Assembly (NCBI RefSeq): GCF_018596315.1
Contig: NZ_JAHEAG010000014.1
Location: forward strand, 62,001 to 126,000
Origin: Bradyrhizobium sp. SRL28
Lineage (GTDB): Bacteria; Pseudomonadota; Alphaproteobacteria; Rhizobiales; Xanthobacteraceae
Reading direction: 5' to 3'
Length of the DNA stretch: 64,000 nt
Shown: piece by piece, positions 42,751-53,934 of the stretch
How the letters are laid out: each line of letters starts with the position of its first letter
How positions within the stretch are numbered: the stretch's first letter is position 1
Made by a program: the position numbers and the translations under genes
The notes under the pieces: model-generated
Databases searched by the model: none
What the model saw: only the letters and a program-made list of their open reading frames with translations
What the model was told of the DNA's origin: nothing

Positions 42751-43431
42751 ATGAACGTAATTGTTTTCGCATCACGTAAGGGGGGCTCGGGAAAGAGTAC
42801 CCTGGCTGCTCACCTCGCTGCCCATGTTCACAAGGCAACGAAGCCCATCCTTCTGGTCGATGCCGACCCACAGGGATCGCTTACGCTCTGGCACAAATTG
42901 CGCGGCACCAACGAACCGCCGATCAAGGCCGCGGTGAATTCCGTCAGCGGCATCGTCGCTGCCGCCAAGCGCGACGGCATCGAATGGGTGTTCATCGACA
43001 CGCCGCCTAACCTGTCGGCCGTCGTCGACGACGCGATCCGTAACGCCACGATGGTGATCATTCCGGCGCGGCCCGGCGTGTTCGACGTCAACGCGGTGCA
43101 GGAAACCATTCAGACCTGCCGCTCGGCGCGCAAGCCCTACGCGGTCGTGGTCAACGGCGCACCTGCCGAACGTGACGGCGCCGAGAGCCGCATCGTCACC
43201 ATCGCACGTGAAGCCCTGGCGAAATTCCGTGCGCCGGTGTGGAGCGGCCAGATCACCAACCGCGCCGACCTGATCATGGCGCTGAGCCAGGGCGAAGGCG
43301 CCCGCGAATATTACGCGGAAGGCCGGGCGGCTGCCGAGATCACCAGGCTGTGGGGCGCGATCGAACGTTCGATCAAGGCGATCCGCGGGTCGGCGTCGGC
43401 TTCGGGCGCCATGCACAAGCAGGCGGCGTAA
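42751..43431 (+). CDS. ParA/MinD-family ATPase (orphan)
   Basis: A 226-residue ATPase with the deviant Walker A KGGSGKSTL near residues 9-17, VDADPQGSL, and IDTPPNLS in the middle. GGAGG sits seven bases before ATG 42751. There is no ParB or parS here, so it is an orphan ParA-like protein, which in other bacteria positions plasmids, chemoreceptor arrays or other cargo. A clean terminator follows. The specific cargo is unknown. Confidence 0.84.
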   Translation: MNVIVFASRKGGSGKSTLAAHLAAHVHKATKPILLVDADPQGSLTLWHKLRGTNEPPIKAAVNSVSGIVAAAKRDGIEWVFIDTPPNLSAVVDDAIRNATMVIIPARPGVFDVNAVQETIQTCRSARKPYAVVVNGAPAERDGAESRIVTIAREALAKFRAPVWSGQITNRADLIMALSQGEGAREYYAEGRAAAEITRLWGAIERSIKAIRGSASASGAMHKQAA

Positions 43432-43476
43432 CAACGCCGCTTTCTTTCCTGGATTGATTTTTCTTGACTGACAAAG

Positions 43477-43506
43477 ACGCGCGGCGCTCCGCGCGTTTTT
43501 CTTTTT
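43477..43506 (+). terminator. Intrinsic terminator after the ParA-like gene
   Basis: ACGCGCGG-cgct-CCGCGCGT followed by T-rich sequence, 46 bases after the stop codon. Confidence 0.82.
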
Positions 43507-43531
43507 TGTGCGCTTGGCAACTTACTATCAT

Positions 43532-43643
43532 CGTCATTGCGAGCGAAGCGAAGCAATCCATCTTTCCCCCGAAAGGAAAGATGGATTGCTTCGTCGCTTC
43601 GCTCCCTTGCGCAAACGCTTCGCGTTTGTCGCAGGCAATGACG
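43532..43643. repeat. Palindromic REP-like element, second copy
   Basis: Same family as 11593-11674 (CGTCATTGCGAGCGAAGCGA...), here with an extra internal hairpin (GCGCAAACGCTTCGCGTTTG) inserted near its right end. It sits just after the ParA terminator. Confidence 0.8.
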
Positions 43644-43657
43644 GAGGAGGATATGGC

Positions 43658-43792
43658 TTACGCCACCATCAGCACGTAGAACACGACGACCGGCGACAGC
43701 GTCAGGATCACCGACCAGATGCCGACGGCCCACACAATGTCCTCGGTGGAAAAGCCCTGTTGAGGGATGGTGTTGTTGTTTTCGAAGTGCAC
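43658..43792 (-). CDS. Small membrane protein (44 aa)
   Basis: A 44-residue protein from GTG 43792 with one membrane helix (VWAVGIWSVILTLSPVVVFY) after a polar N-terminus. Its C-terminal half resembles the divergent 46-residue protein at 44026 (W, then a hydrophobic run with a central S/A-P-V). G-rich sequence precedes the start. Function unknown. Confidence 0.55.
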   Translation of the reverse strand: MHFENNNTIPQQGFSTEDIVWAVGIWSVILTLSPVVVFYVLMVA

Positions 43793-44025
43793 GACGCGCC
43801 CCCGCGTTTTTGTTGCTCCTGATAGCTTGATAGGCGAGCGGTTTTAAAAACCCGGTTGCGATTTTGCTTGCATTTGACCGCGCCTGCTACCGCCGATTAA
43901 CCAGCACGGTATCCTGGTTAACGGCTGGTGAGTGCGAAGCCGCAACTTCGAGCGAAGGCCCGACCGTGACATTAAAATTTTATCTGTAGGTTTCTCCTCA
44001 AAGAACATCACCGGGGGGAACCACA

Positions 44026-44166
44026 ATGATCACGCACGACAAGAGATATCCGACCAGCGAACTCGCCCAGCGGGCGCATGACGTTCTCCTGGTGTCGTCG
44101 TTCGCCATCTGGGCGATGGTGCTCGGCTTCGCGCCGGTGCTGACCTATCGGCTGCTGGTCAGCTAA
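44026..44166 (+). CDS. Small membrane protein (46 aa)
   Basis: A 46-residue protein from ATG 44026 with a good ribosome-binding site (GGGGGGAACC). Charged N-terminus (ITHDKRYPTSELAQRAHDV), then one membrane helix (SSFAIWAMVLGFAPVLTYRL). It resembles the divergently encoded 44-residue protein and may be its paralogue. Unknown function. Confidence 0.6.
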   Translation: MITHDKRYPTSELAQRAHDVLLVSSFAIWAMVLGFAPVLTYRLLVS

Positions 44167-44230
44167 AGCGCATTGCTTCCGCTCGCAATCCAAGGCGAGC
44201 GGGGCCGAGTCATCACTCTTGGCGCGACGT

Positions 44231-45163
44231 TCAGGCCCGACGCAACAGCGGTGGCGTGCGCCGCTCGATTTCCTCATCCAGCAGCGCCGCGAGCTCCGCG
44301 CTCACCTCCACCATCGGCAGGCGCACTTCCGCACTGTCGATCAGTCCGCCGCGCTTGAGCCAATACTTCGCGGGCGCCGGGCTCGGCTCGGCGAACAGCA
44401 GGCGGGTCAGCGCGGAAATGGCCTTCCAGCATGCGCGTGCGCCATCGCGATCGCCCTGCTTCAACAGCGTCTGCACCGAGGCGAACGCTTCGGTCTCCAG
44501 ATGCGCCGACAGCAGGATCGCGCCGTCTGCGCCGTCGGCGAGCGCTTCGTGATACAGCGCGTCCTCACCGGTCAGCACGCGAAAGCCGGGTGGCCGCCGA
44601 CTTAAGAGGTCGATTGACTGCGCGCGGTCGGCGCCGCAATCCTTCATGCCGACGATGTTCGGATGCAAAGCGAGTTGCAGCAGCGTCTCGTTGGTGAGGC
44701 TGACGCCGGTCCGGTAGGGGATGTTGTAGAGCACGATCGGCCACGAGGCGTGATCGGCGAGCGCGGTGAAATGCTGCACCAGGCCGCGCTGCGAGGGGCG
44801 GATGTAATAGGGGCTCGCGATCAGATAGCCGTCGATCGGCCAGGTCGCCGTCTCATCCAGTGCATCCAAAAGCTTCGCGGTCGAGGCGCCGGACAGGCCC
44901 AGCAGGATCGGCAGGTGGCGACCGCTGCCGGATAGCTCGCTTCGTGTCACCGTCACCAGCCGCTCGAGTTCGTCCGTGCGGAGCGACATGCCTTCGCCCG
45001 ACGTCGCCGCGAGAATGAAGCCGTCGACCGGGCCGGCCGCATAGTGCCTGACGAGCCGGCGTAGCGACGCCTCGTCGAGTTCGCCGTCGCGAAACGGCGT
45101 GATGAGCGGCAGCCACAGGTCCTGAAGGCGGCTTGTGAGGTCGTCAGTCAAAGGGGTAGTCAT
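44231..45163 (-). CDS. DapA-family aldolase (dihydrodipicolinate synthase-like)
   Basis: TIM-barrel lyase of 310 residues from the DapA/NAL family. The Schiff-base lysine is K174 in VGMKDCG, the catalytic tyrosine is Y146 in YNIPYRTG and the phosphate/pyruvate loop is ATSGEG (53-58). True DapA usually has GTTGE, so this may be a paralogue for another 2-oxoacid substrate rather than for lysine synthesis. GGAG precedes ATG 45163. A terminator and mini-ORF lie upstream, possibly an attenuator. Confidence 0.82.
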   Translation of the reverse strand: MTTPLTDDLTSRLQDLWLPLITPFRDGELDEASLRRLVRHYAAGPVDGFILAATSGEGMSLRTDELERLVTVTRSELSGSGRHLPILLGLSGASTAKLLDALDETATWPIDGYLIASPYYIRPSQRGLVQHFTALADHASWPIVLYNIPYRTGVSLTNETLLQLALHPNIVGMKDCGADRAQSIDLLSRRPPGFRVLTGEDALYHEALADGADGAILLSAHLETEAFASVQTLLKQGDRDGARACWKAISALTRLLFAEPSPAPAKYWLKRGGLIDSAEVRLPMVEVSAELAALLDEEIERRTPPLLRRA

Positions 45164-45202
45164 CGTTCCATCTCCTCATGGGGTGAGCCGGAGACGGGAC
45201 CA

Positions 45203-45236
45203 ATAAAAAAACCCCGTCCAGACGGCGGGGCTTTCG
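45203..45236 (-). terminator. Intrinsic terminator upstream of the DapA-family gene
   Basis: On the minus strand a GC-rich hairpin (CCCCGCCGTCTGGACGGGG) is followed by seven Ts. It lies 40 bases before the DapA-family start, so it either ends an upstream small RNA or attenuates the gene. Confidence 0.7.
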
Positions 45237-45256
45237 GGATCGCGGGTTGCGGCAGT

Positions 45257-45334
45257 TTAGCGCGCGCGTCGATCTCGGGTCCCCAGGTGGGGACCTTTTT
45301 TCGACGACAAGGCTGCGCACGAACTCGTGATCAT
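45257..45334 (-). ncRNA. Candidate leaderless mini-ORF or small RNA
   Basis: A TTGACA box and a CATCAT box predict a start of transcription right at ATG 45334, giving a leaderless 25-codon frame (MITSSCAALSSKKGPHLGTR at the start) or a short RNA ending at the terminator 45203-45236 (about 130 bases in total). A GGTCCCC/GGGGACC hairpin at 45278-45295 lies inside. It could be an attenuator for the DapA-family gene or a free sRNA. Confidence 0.4.
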
Positions 45335-45340
45335 GTGGGG

Positions 45341-45369
45341 ATGATGGTGGCAGAGGATCTCGATGTCAA
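45341..45369 (-). promoter_or_regulatory. Strong candidate sigma-70 promoter
   Basis: TTGACA (45364-45369) is a perfect -35 box; after exactly 17 bases comes CATCAT (45341-45346), a 4-of-6 match to the -10 consensus. Transcription would begin near 45334. Confidence 0.5.
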
Positions 45370-45395
45370 TCCGCGTAGCAACATGACGCGTGGAC

Positions 45396-45428
45396 GAAAA
45401 AAAAGCCGGGCCCAAGAGAGCCCGGCTT
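45396..45428 (-). terminator. Intrinsic terminator downstream of the LysR gene
   Basis: AAGCCGGGC-tctctt-GGGCCCGGCTT followed by eight Ts in total on the minus strand. It would end transcripts coming from the trxB-lysR side. Confidence 0.8.
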
Positions 45429-45474
45429 GAGGTATTGGCCACGTGAGGCCGACACAATCACCTTCCAAGAGGGA

Positions 45475-45594
45475 TTACTGAACTGCCGCGCCACTGGAGG
45501 AGGGGGACATATGCGCGACGCGACCGCTCAGCGTTTGAGCACTATGATCCTCATCAGTGCTGTGCGGCAACCGTCCGAGCCGCATGTCTGACAT
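45475..45594 (-). CDS. Possible 39-residue peptide before a terminator
   Basis: Frame from ATG 45594 to TAA 45475, polar with no hydrophobic segment (MSDMRLGRLPHSTDEDHSAQ, then TLSGRVAHMSPSSSGAAVQ). It lies between the LysR gene and the terminator at 45396-45428. The ribosome-binding site is weak (GAGGG, about 13 bases off). It may instead be part of a small RNA. Confidence 0.3.
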   Translation of the reverse strand: MSDMRLGRLPHSTDEDHSAQTLSGRVAHMSPSSSGAAVQ

Positions 45595-45675
45595 GCGGTG
45601 AGCGGGCCCTCTATTAAATAGGCTAATCCGCAAAAGCGGGATGACGAAACCGTCACCCGCGCCCAGCTTCTTATG

Positions 45676-45743
45676 GAGCATAATCTTCTCGGAAAACGCT
45701 TTTCCCTCGGGACAAACGCGAAGCGTTTGCCCGGCGATCATGC
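45676..45743. repeat. GAGCATAATC...GATCATGC repeat
   Basis: Inverted repeat with ends GAGCATAATC and GATCATGC and a central CAAACGCGAAGCGTTTG palindrome. It is related to the element at 49328-49421 and lies directly after the LysR stop codon. Confidence 0.65.
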
Positions 45744-45744
45744 G

Positions 45745-46638
45745 CTAGGAGGGCCAGCGCTGCGCCTTGCTCACCACGAAATCGCGGAACACCTGCACGC
45801 GTGCGACCGTCTTCAACTCTTCGGGATAGACGAAGTAGGTATCGATCGCGATCGAATCGGTTTCGCCGAACAGCTGCACCAGGCGGTTGTTTTCCTCGAC
45901 CAGGTAATCGGGCAGGGCGGCGATGCCGAGCCCCTGCTGGCAGGCACGGACCAGTCCTAAGATATTGTTGACCTTAAAGTAGGCTTCGCGCGGGCCCGAG
46001 CCGTTGCGGCCGGCGTCGATCAGCCAGCTCCGGTTCTGCAGATGCACCGGAACCTGCGCGTCGCCCAGCATGATGATGCGGTGCGAGTCGAGGTCGTCGA
46101 GCGTCCGCGGCGTGCCGAAGCGCTTGATGTATTCGGGCGAGCAATAGGCATGGAAGCCGATCGAGAACAGCTTTCGCTGGATCAGGTCCGGCTGGGTCGG
46201 CTTGCGCGTCCGGATCGCAACGTCAGCCTCGCGCATCGACAGATCGAGATCCTCGTCGGTGACGATCAGGGAGATGCGGATATCAGGATAGAGCGCGGTG
46301 AACTCGTCGAGCCGCGGGATCAGCCAGTTGATGCCGAGCGCCGGCGGCGTGGTGATCTTGAGGTCGCCGCTCGGCCTCTCGCGGCTGTCGGTCAGCTTGG
46401 CGCGCGCCGCCTGCAACTGCATGAATACGTCATGCGCGGTGCGGAACAGCAGGTCGCCCTGTTCGGTGAGGATGAGCCCGCGCGCGTGGCGGTGGAACAG
46501 CGACACCGCGAGCTCCTGCTCCAGCGCGCTGACCTGTCGCGATACCGCCGATTGCGAAAGCCCGAGCTGTTCGCCGGCATGGGTAAAGCTTCCCGCCTCC
46601 GCAGCCGCGTGAAAGACTTTCAGCTTGTCCCAATCCAT
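45745..46638 (-). CDS. LysR-family transcriptional regulator
   Basis: Regulator of 297 residues: winged HTH at 1-60 (FHAAAEAGSFTHAGEQLGLS, QSAVSRQVSALEQEL) and a periplasmic-binding-like effector domain (LGINWLIPRLDEFTALYPDI, GLGIAALPDYLVEE). I use ATG 46638, where the conserved part begins; ATG 46665, only two bases after the trxB stop, is in frame and equally possible. Its position makes it the second gene of a trxB-lysR unit. Target genes and ligand are unknown. Confidence 0.83.
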   Translation of the reverse strand: MDWDKLKVFHAAAEAGSFTHAGEQLGLSQSAVSRQVSALEQELAVSLFHRHARGLILTEQGDLLFRTAHDVFMQLQAARAKLTDSRERPSGDLKITTPPALGINWLIPRLDEFTALYPDIRISLIVTDEDLDLSMREADVAIRTRKPTQPDLIQRKLFSIGFHAYCSPEYIKRFGTPRTLDDLDSHRIIMLGDAQVPVHLQNRSWLIDAGRNGSGPREAYFKVNNILGLVRACQQGLGIAALPDYLVEENNRLVQLFGETDSIAIDTYFVYPEELKTVARVQVFRDFVVSKAQRWPS

Positions 46639-46667
46639 ATCCGATCCGTCCCGTGATCTAGGCATGA

Positions 46668-47633
46668 TTATTCTGCCGCCGCGCGATCGCTCGCGCGCAA
46701 AGCCAGGAAACGTTCGGCCTCAAGGGCCGCCATGCAGCCGAGCCCGGCCGCCGTGACCGCCTGCCGGTAGGTTTCGTCCGCGACGTCGCCGGCAGCGAAC
46801 AGGCCGGGGATCGAGGTGGCCGTCGAGTTCGGCGCCACCTCGACATAGCCTGATGATTTCAGCTTGATCTGGCCTTTGACGAGGTCGGTGGCGGGCGCGT
46901 GGCCGATGGCGATGAAGACGCCGTCGGCCGGCACTTCCGTCAGCGTGCCGCTCTTGACGTTCTTCAGCCGCACATGGGTGACCTTGCCCGGGTTTTCGGT
47001 GCCGCAGATTTCGTCGATCGCGGAATCCCAGATCACCTTGATCTTGGGGTTCTTGAACAGGCGATCCTGCAGGATGCGCTCGGCGCGGAAATGATCGCGG
47101 CGATGCACGATCGTGACCTGCGAGGCGAAGTTGGTCAGGAACAGCGCTTCCTCGACCGCGGTGTTGCCGCCGCCGACCACCATCACTTCCTTGCCGCGGT
47201 AGAAGAAGCCGTCGCAGGTCGCGCAGGCCGAGACACCAAAGCCTTTGAATTTTTCTTCCGAGGGAATGCCGAGCCAGCGCGCCTGCGCGCCGGTGGCGAG
47301 GATGACGGTTTCCGCCAGATAGACGTCGCCGCTGTCGCAGGTCAGCCGGAACGGCCGCTGCGCGAGTTCGAGCTTGCTGACGAGGTCGGTGACGAGCTTG
47401 GTGCCGACATGCGCCGCCTGCTTCTCCATCTGCTCCATCAGCCACGGGCCCTGGATGACGTCGGCGAAGCCGGGATAGTTTTCCACGTCGGTGGTGATGG
47501 TGAGCTGTCCGCCGGGCTGGATGCCCTGGATCAATACGGGTTCGAGCATCGCGCGCGCCGCGTAGATCGCCGCGGTGTAACCGGCGGGGCCGGAACCGAT
47601 AATGACGACCTTGGCATGGATAGGCGCGGGCAT
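46668..47633 (-). CDS. trxB: Thioredoxin reductase
   Basis: Flavoenzyme of 321 residues that reduces thioredoxin with NADPH. It has the FAD motif GSGPAGYTAAIYAARA, the redox pair C137-C140 in ACATCDG, the NADPH motif VVGGGNTAVEEALFL and the FAD-binding GLFAAGDVAD near the C-terminus. Full length. It diverges from an Lrp-type gene, a neighbourhood often seen in this group. Confidence 0.95.
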   Translation of the reverse strand: MPAPIHAKVVIIGSGPAGYTAAIYAARAMLEPVLIQGIQPGGQLTITTDVENYPGFADVIQGPWLMEQMEKQAAHVGTKLVTDLVSKLELAQRPFRLTCDSGDVYLAETVILATGAQARWLGIPSEEKFKGFGVSACATCDGFFYRGKEVMVVGGGNTAVEEALFLTNFASQVTIVHRRDHFRAERILQDRLFKNPKIKVIWDSAIDEICGTENPGKVTHVRLKNVKSGTLTEVPADGVFIAIGHAPATDLVKGQIKLKSSGYVEVAPNSTATSIPGLFAAGDVADETYRQAVTAAGLGCMAALEAERFLALRASDRAAAE

Positions 47634-47912
47634 CGGCGGATCCCTCTCTTATTCGGGGGTTTTCAGTGACTTCAGCAGAAAGCGCCCGGAAGGACGTCGC
47701 GGGGCGCTGAAAGTGTCAAATCCAAGTCTAGGATATCTGGGTAGCTATGCAAGAATTGCAATTCATCCCAGCGAATTTTCCCCGGAACTGAAGTCACATT
47801 CGCGAAATGTGGCGGTGCACGCGCAATAAAATTGCGCAAGCCGCGCGCTGTGCGCTAAGAGAGTTGCCAGTAAGGTCTGCCCAGCGCAGCCAAATTAGGG
47901 AACCCGACGCGC

Positions 47913-48392
47913 GTGTCGAAGAATCTTGACGAAATCGACCTCAGAATCCTTTCCGAAATCCAGGCGGACGGCCGAATCACCAACGTGGAACTGGCCAAAC
48001 GCGTCGGTATTTCCCCGCCACCCTGCCTACGCCGGGTCCGCACGCTGGAGGAGGAAGGATACATCCAGGGCTATCGGGGCCTGCTGGATCCGCGGCGGCT
48101 CGGCTTCGACGTCACGGTGTTTGCCTCCGTCCACCTGTCCAGCCAGGCGGACTCGGATTTGCGCGCGTTCGAGGATTTCGTCCGCGCCGAGCCGTTGGTG
48201 CGGGAATGCTGGATGCTGTCGGGCGAGGTGGATTTCATCCTCAAATGCGTCGCGCCCGACATGGCGACGTTTCAGGATTTCGTCACGCATCTGACGGCAG
48301 CCCCCCACGTGCGCAATGTGCGGACGTCGCTGGTGCTGCACAATTCGAAATATGAAGCGGCGGTGCCGCTCGATGTGAAGGTGGCGGGTTAA
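47913..48392 (+). CDS. Lrp/AsnC-family transcriptional regulator
   Basis: A 159-residue feast/famine regulator: N-terminal HTH (LDEIDLRILSEIQADGRITN, then VELAKRVGISPPPCLRRVRT) and a C-terminal RAM domain (VLRECWMLSGEVDFILKCVA-like, region 95-120). The start is GTG 47913. It is divergent from trxB with 279 bases between, where both promoters should lie. The effector, usually an amino acid, is not evident. Confidence 0.88.
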   Translation: MSKNLDEIDLRILSEIQADGRITNVELAKRVGISPPPCLRRVRTLEEEGYIQGYRGLLDPRRLGFDVTVFASVHLSSQADSDLRAFEDFVRAEPLVRECWMLSGEVDFILKCVAPDMATFQDFVTHLTAAPHVRNVRTSLVLHNSKYEAAVPLDVKVAG

Positions 48393-48413
48393 AGCGAGAG
48401 CGCGCGGAATTTT

Positions 48414-48505
48414 CGTAGGGTGGGCAAAGCGAAGCGTGCCCACCATTTTTTTCTACACCGAAGAAAGGGTGGGCACGGCGCAAGTGCGCCTTTGCCCACC
48501 CTACG
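48414..48505. repeat. Palindromic CGTAGGGTGGGC element, second copy
   Basis: Related to 25789-25876: outer arms CGTAGGGTGGGCAAAGC and GCCTTTGCCCACCCTACG. It lies between two convergent genes (Lrp and DoxX). Confidence 0.82.
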
Positions 48506-48522
48506 AGTCCACGGGTCTCGAC

Positions 48523-48942
48523 TTACTTCTTGCGCATCGCGTCGACGCTGTACGGTCCGCCGCCCGCGGTCGAAAGATACAGACAGGCGAAGCAGAACAG
48601 GATCGCGAGCGTGCCGCCGTTGATGAGCGGGAAGAAATTCCTCGGCGCATGACCGATGAAATAAGCAAAGGCCATCTCGCCGGCAAGAATGAAGGCGACG
48701 GGCCGTGTAAACAGTCCGACCAGCAAAAGCGCGCCCAGAACCAACTCGATCGCACCGGCGGCGCCCGATAGCGACATCAATTGCACCTTGTTGAGGAAGG
48801 CGTAAGCGTTACCGTCCGGAATTACCGGAAACTTCAGAATTTTCGCGACGCCGAATTGAAACAGCAGCAGCCCCGTGATGAAGCGAAACAGGCTCAGCGC
48901 TGTCGGCTCCCATTTCGCGAGCATCTTGTCGATTTGGTCCAT
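48523..48942 (-). CDS. DoxX-family membrane protein
   Basis: A 139-residue protein with four membrane helices (ALSLFRFITGLLLFQFGVAK; GAAGAIELVLGALLLVGLFT; FILAGEMAFAYFIGHAPR; LAILFCFACLYLST). AAGGGGGA precedes ATG 48942. DoxX-like proteins act with thiol-redox enzymes in some bacteria, but no partner is seen here except trxB a little way off, so the role remains open. Confidence 0.82.
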   Translation of the reverse strand: MDQIDKMLAKWEPTALSLFRFITGLLLFQFGVAKILKFPVIPDGNAYAFLNKVQLMSLSGAAGAIELVLGALLLVGLFTRPVAFILAGEMAFAYFIGHAPRNFFPLINGGTLAILFCFACLYLSTAGGGPYSVDAMRKK

Positions 48943-49271
48943 GTCATAGTCCCCCTTGTTTGACGCACTTACTAACATCACGACATTACACGGTGTTGCC
49001 CGATTGCGTGTGATGCAGGCACAACACCCCCAAGATTGAATCATTCCCTTCGCAAGTCATCGCTTCACGGCATTGTCGCGATTGCAGCGCAACAAGATGC
49101 CGCCGGAAGCAACGGAGCCTGCCGCTCGCCGCGCGCCTTGCGGCGAAAACGGCAAGACCTGCAGCGCCGGCGCCTCGTCCATTTAGTTATGATTTATAAG
49201 CATTGTCCGGAGTCGGATTATTATGGAATCCGCCGCATCTCCACTCACAATCCTGTCAGCGCGGCGGCAAT

Positions 49272-49298
49272 AAAAAAGCCGCGTCGAAACGCGGCTTT
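49272..49298 (-). terminator. Intrinsic terminator downstream of greA
   Basis: GCCGCG-tttcga-CGCGGC hairpin followed by six Ts on the minus strand, about 180 bases after the greA stop. Confidence 0.78.
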
Positions 49299-49327
49299 GT
49301 CGCAACAGTTACTCGCAGGTGACTACA

Positions 49328-49421
49328 GCATGATCCGGACCCGAAGGGCCGCGTTAGCGCTAAGTGGATACCGGTTTTCCCTCGCGACAAACGCGGAACG
49401 CGTTTGCGCGGAGATCATGCT
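49328..49421. repeat. AGCATGATCC...GATCATGCT repeat
   Basis: A 94-base element with inverted ends AGCATGATC and GATCATGCT and an internal palindrome ACAAACGCGGAACGCGTTTG. Followed by a short tandem of ATGACGATGTC sequence (about 49444-49473). Same family as 45676-45743. Confidence 0.7.
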
Positions 49422-49480
49422 CAGATCAAAAGAGATAGAGCGGGATGACGATGTCATCGGGATGACGATGTCGTCGCGCT

Positions 49481-49957
49481 CTATCGCCACTCGACCTTGG
49501 TGATCTCGTAGGCCTTGGCGCCGCCCGGCGCCACGACTTCCACCGTCGAGCCCTTTTTCTTGCCGATCAGGGCGCGGGCCAGCGGCGAGGTGATCGAGAT
49601 ACGGCCCTTCTTGGCGTCGGCTTCGGGCTCGCCCACGATCTGCCACACCGTTTTCTTCTCGGTGTCTTCGTCGACCAGCGTGACAGTGGCGCCGAACTTC
49701 ACGGTGTCGCCCGAGAGCTTGCTGATGTCGATAATGTCGGCGCGCGCCAGCTTGTCTTCGAGCTCGGCGATGCGGCCTTCATTGTGCGACTGCTCTTCCT
49801 TGGCGGCGTGATATTCCGCGTTTTCCGAAAGGTCGCCATGCGAGCGCGCCTCGGCGATATGCTCGATGATGCGCGGACGCTCCACCGACTGGCGCTGCTT
49901 CAACTCGACCTCCAGGGCGGCATAGCCGCTCGCGGTCATCGGTACCTTTTCCACCAT
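49481..49957 (-). CDS. greA: Transcription elongation factor GreA
   Basis: Rescues backtracked RNA polymerase by stimulating transcript cleavage. The 158-residue protein has the N-terminal coiled coil with the acidic tip (ERPRIIEHIAEARSHGDLSE, NAEYHAAKEEQSHNEGRI) and the C-terminal FKBP-like domain (ITSPLARALIGKKKGSTVEV). ATG 49957 is preceded by a GGAAGGACGGAAG ribosome-binding site and gives the standard length; upstream in-frame codons are ignored. It lies downstream of carB in the same direction. Confidence 0.94.
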   Translation of the reverse strand: MVEKVPMTASGYAALEVELKQRQSVERPRIIEHIAEARSHGDLSENAEYHAAKEEQSHNEGRIAELEDKLARADIIDISKLSGDTVKFGATVTLVDEDTEKKTVWQIVGEPEADAKKGRISITSPLARALIGKKKGSTVEVVAPGGAKAYEITKVEWR

Positions 49958-50170
49958 ATCTTCCGTCCTTCCATCGTGCGAACCGCCCAGGGCGTCGCGC
50001 GCACGAGGCACTTTTTAGATTTCAATTCGGGCTTTCATGGCCCAACGCGAGCCCGCCAGCCTATTAATTTCGGCCCGCTCAAGGGCCGATTCAACATCCA
50101 AACGGGCGGTGAGTTCCGGCCATACGGCTTTATTGCCAATCGTTTGGCGGGCATTTGGCCCAGCCAACGA

Positions 50171-53634
<3,464 letters not shown>

Positions 53635-53635
<1 letters not shown>

Positions 53636-53775
53636 CAGCTCTCAGACTGGATTTTAGGCACAAAAAAAGGGCGCGCATGCTGCGCGTCCCCTAAGCCAAG
53701 AGCGCGGGTCACCCTCGCGCGCGGGTGGTCTTTAGACCAGATTCCGCACCCGCGAAACCCCCAAAAACGGGCCAT
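53635..53775 (-). CDS. Possible leader peptide ORF of carB
   Basis: A 46-codon frame on the carB strand, starting at ATG 53775 (MARFWGFRGCGIWSKDHPRA) and stopping in a TGATG overlap with the carB start. It runs through the terminator-like hairpin at 53662-53690. The overlap and the hairpin together suggest coupling or attenuation of carB, but coding is unproven. Confidence 0.35.
53662..53690 (-). terminator. Terminator-like hairpin just upstream of carB
   Basis: On the minus strand GGGACGCGC-agcat-GCGCGCCC is followed by seven Ts, ending only about 27 bases before the carB start. It may end an upstream RNA or act as a transcription attenuator for carB. Confidence 0.7.
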
Positions 53776-53934
53776 CAACGGGGAAATTAGGGGATTTGGC
53801 GCTCGGTCCGCCTTCGCTCTACGGGGCGGCCCCGGTCCGTCTACGCTTTCGCTTTGCTCAAGCTACGCCGGACACGCTTTGCCCCGCCGGTCTCCGGCGT
53901 GGCTGCGCCACGCGTAGCCCGTCAGGGCGAAGCG

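Larger units (their letters stand above)
48943..49480. other. Intergenic region with terminator and repeat
   Basis: A 538-base gap between DoxX and greA. It holds the greA-side terminator (49272-49298) and the repeat at 49328-49421. A plus-strand frame from 49036 crosses both and is not a credible gene. Nothing else is apparent. Confidence 0.5.

Noticed and set aside
45340..45360. CHHHPH codon run suggesting a histidine leader peptide
   Set aside because: The CAC/CAT codons coincide with the -10 region of the predicted promoter, have no start codon upstream in that frame, and the downstream gene is not a histidine gene.
49036..49503. 155-residue plus-strand frame between DoxX and greA
   Set aside because: It runs through a terminator hairpin and a repeat element and ends antisense to greA.
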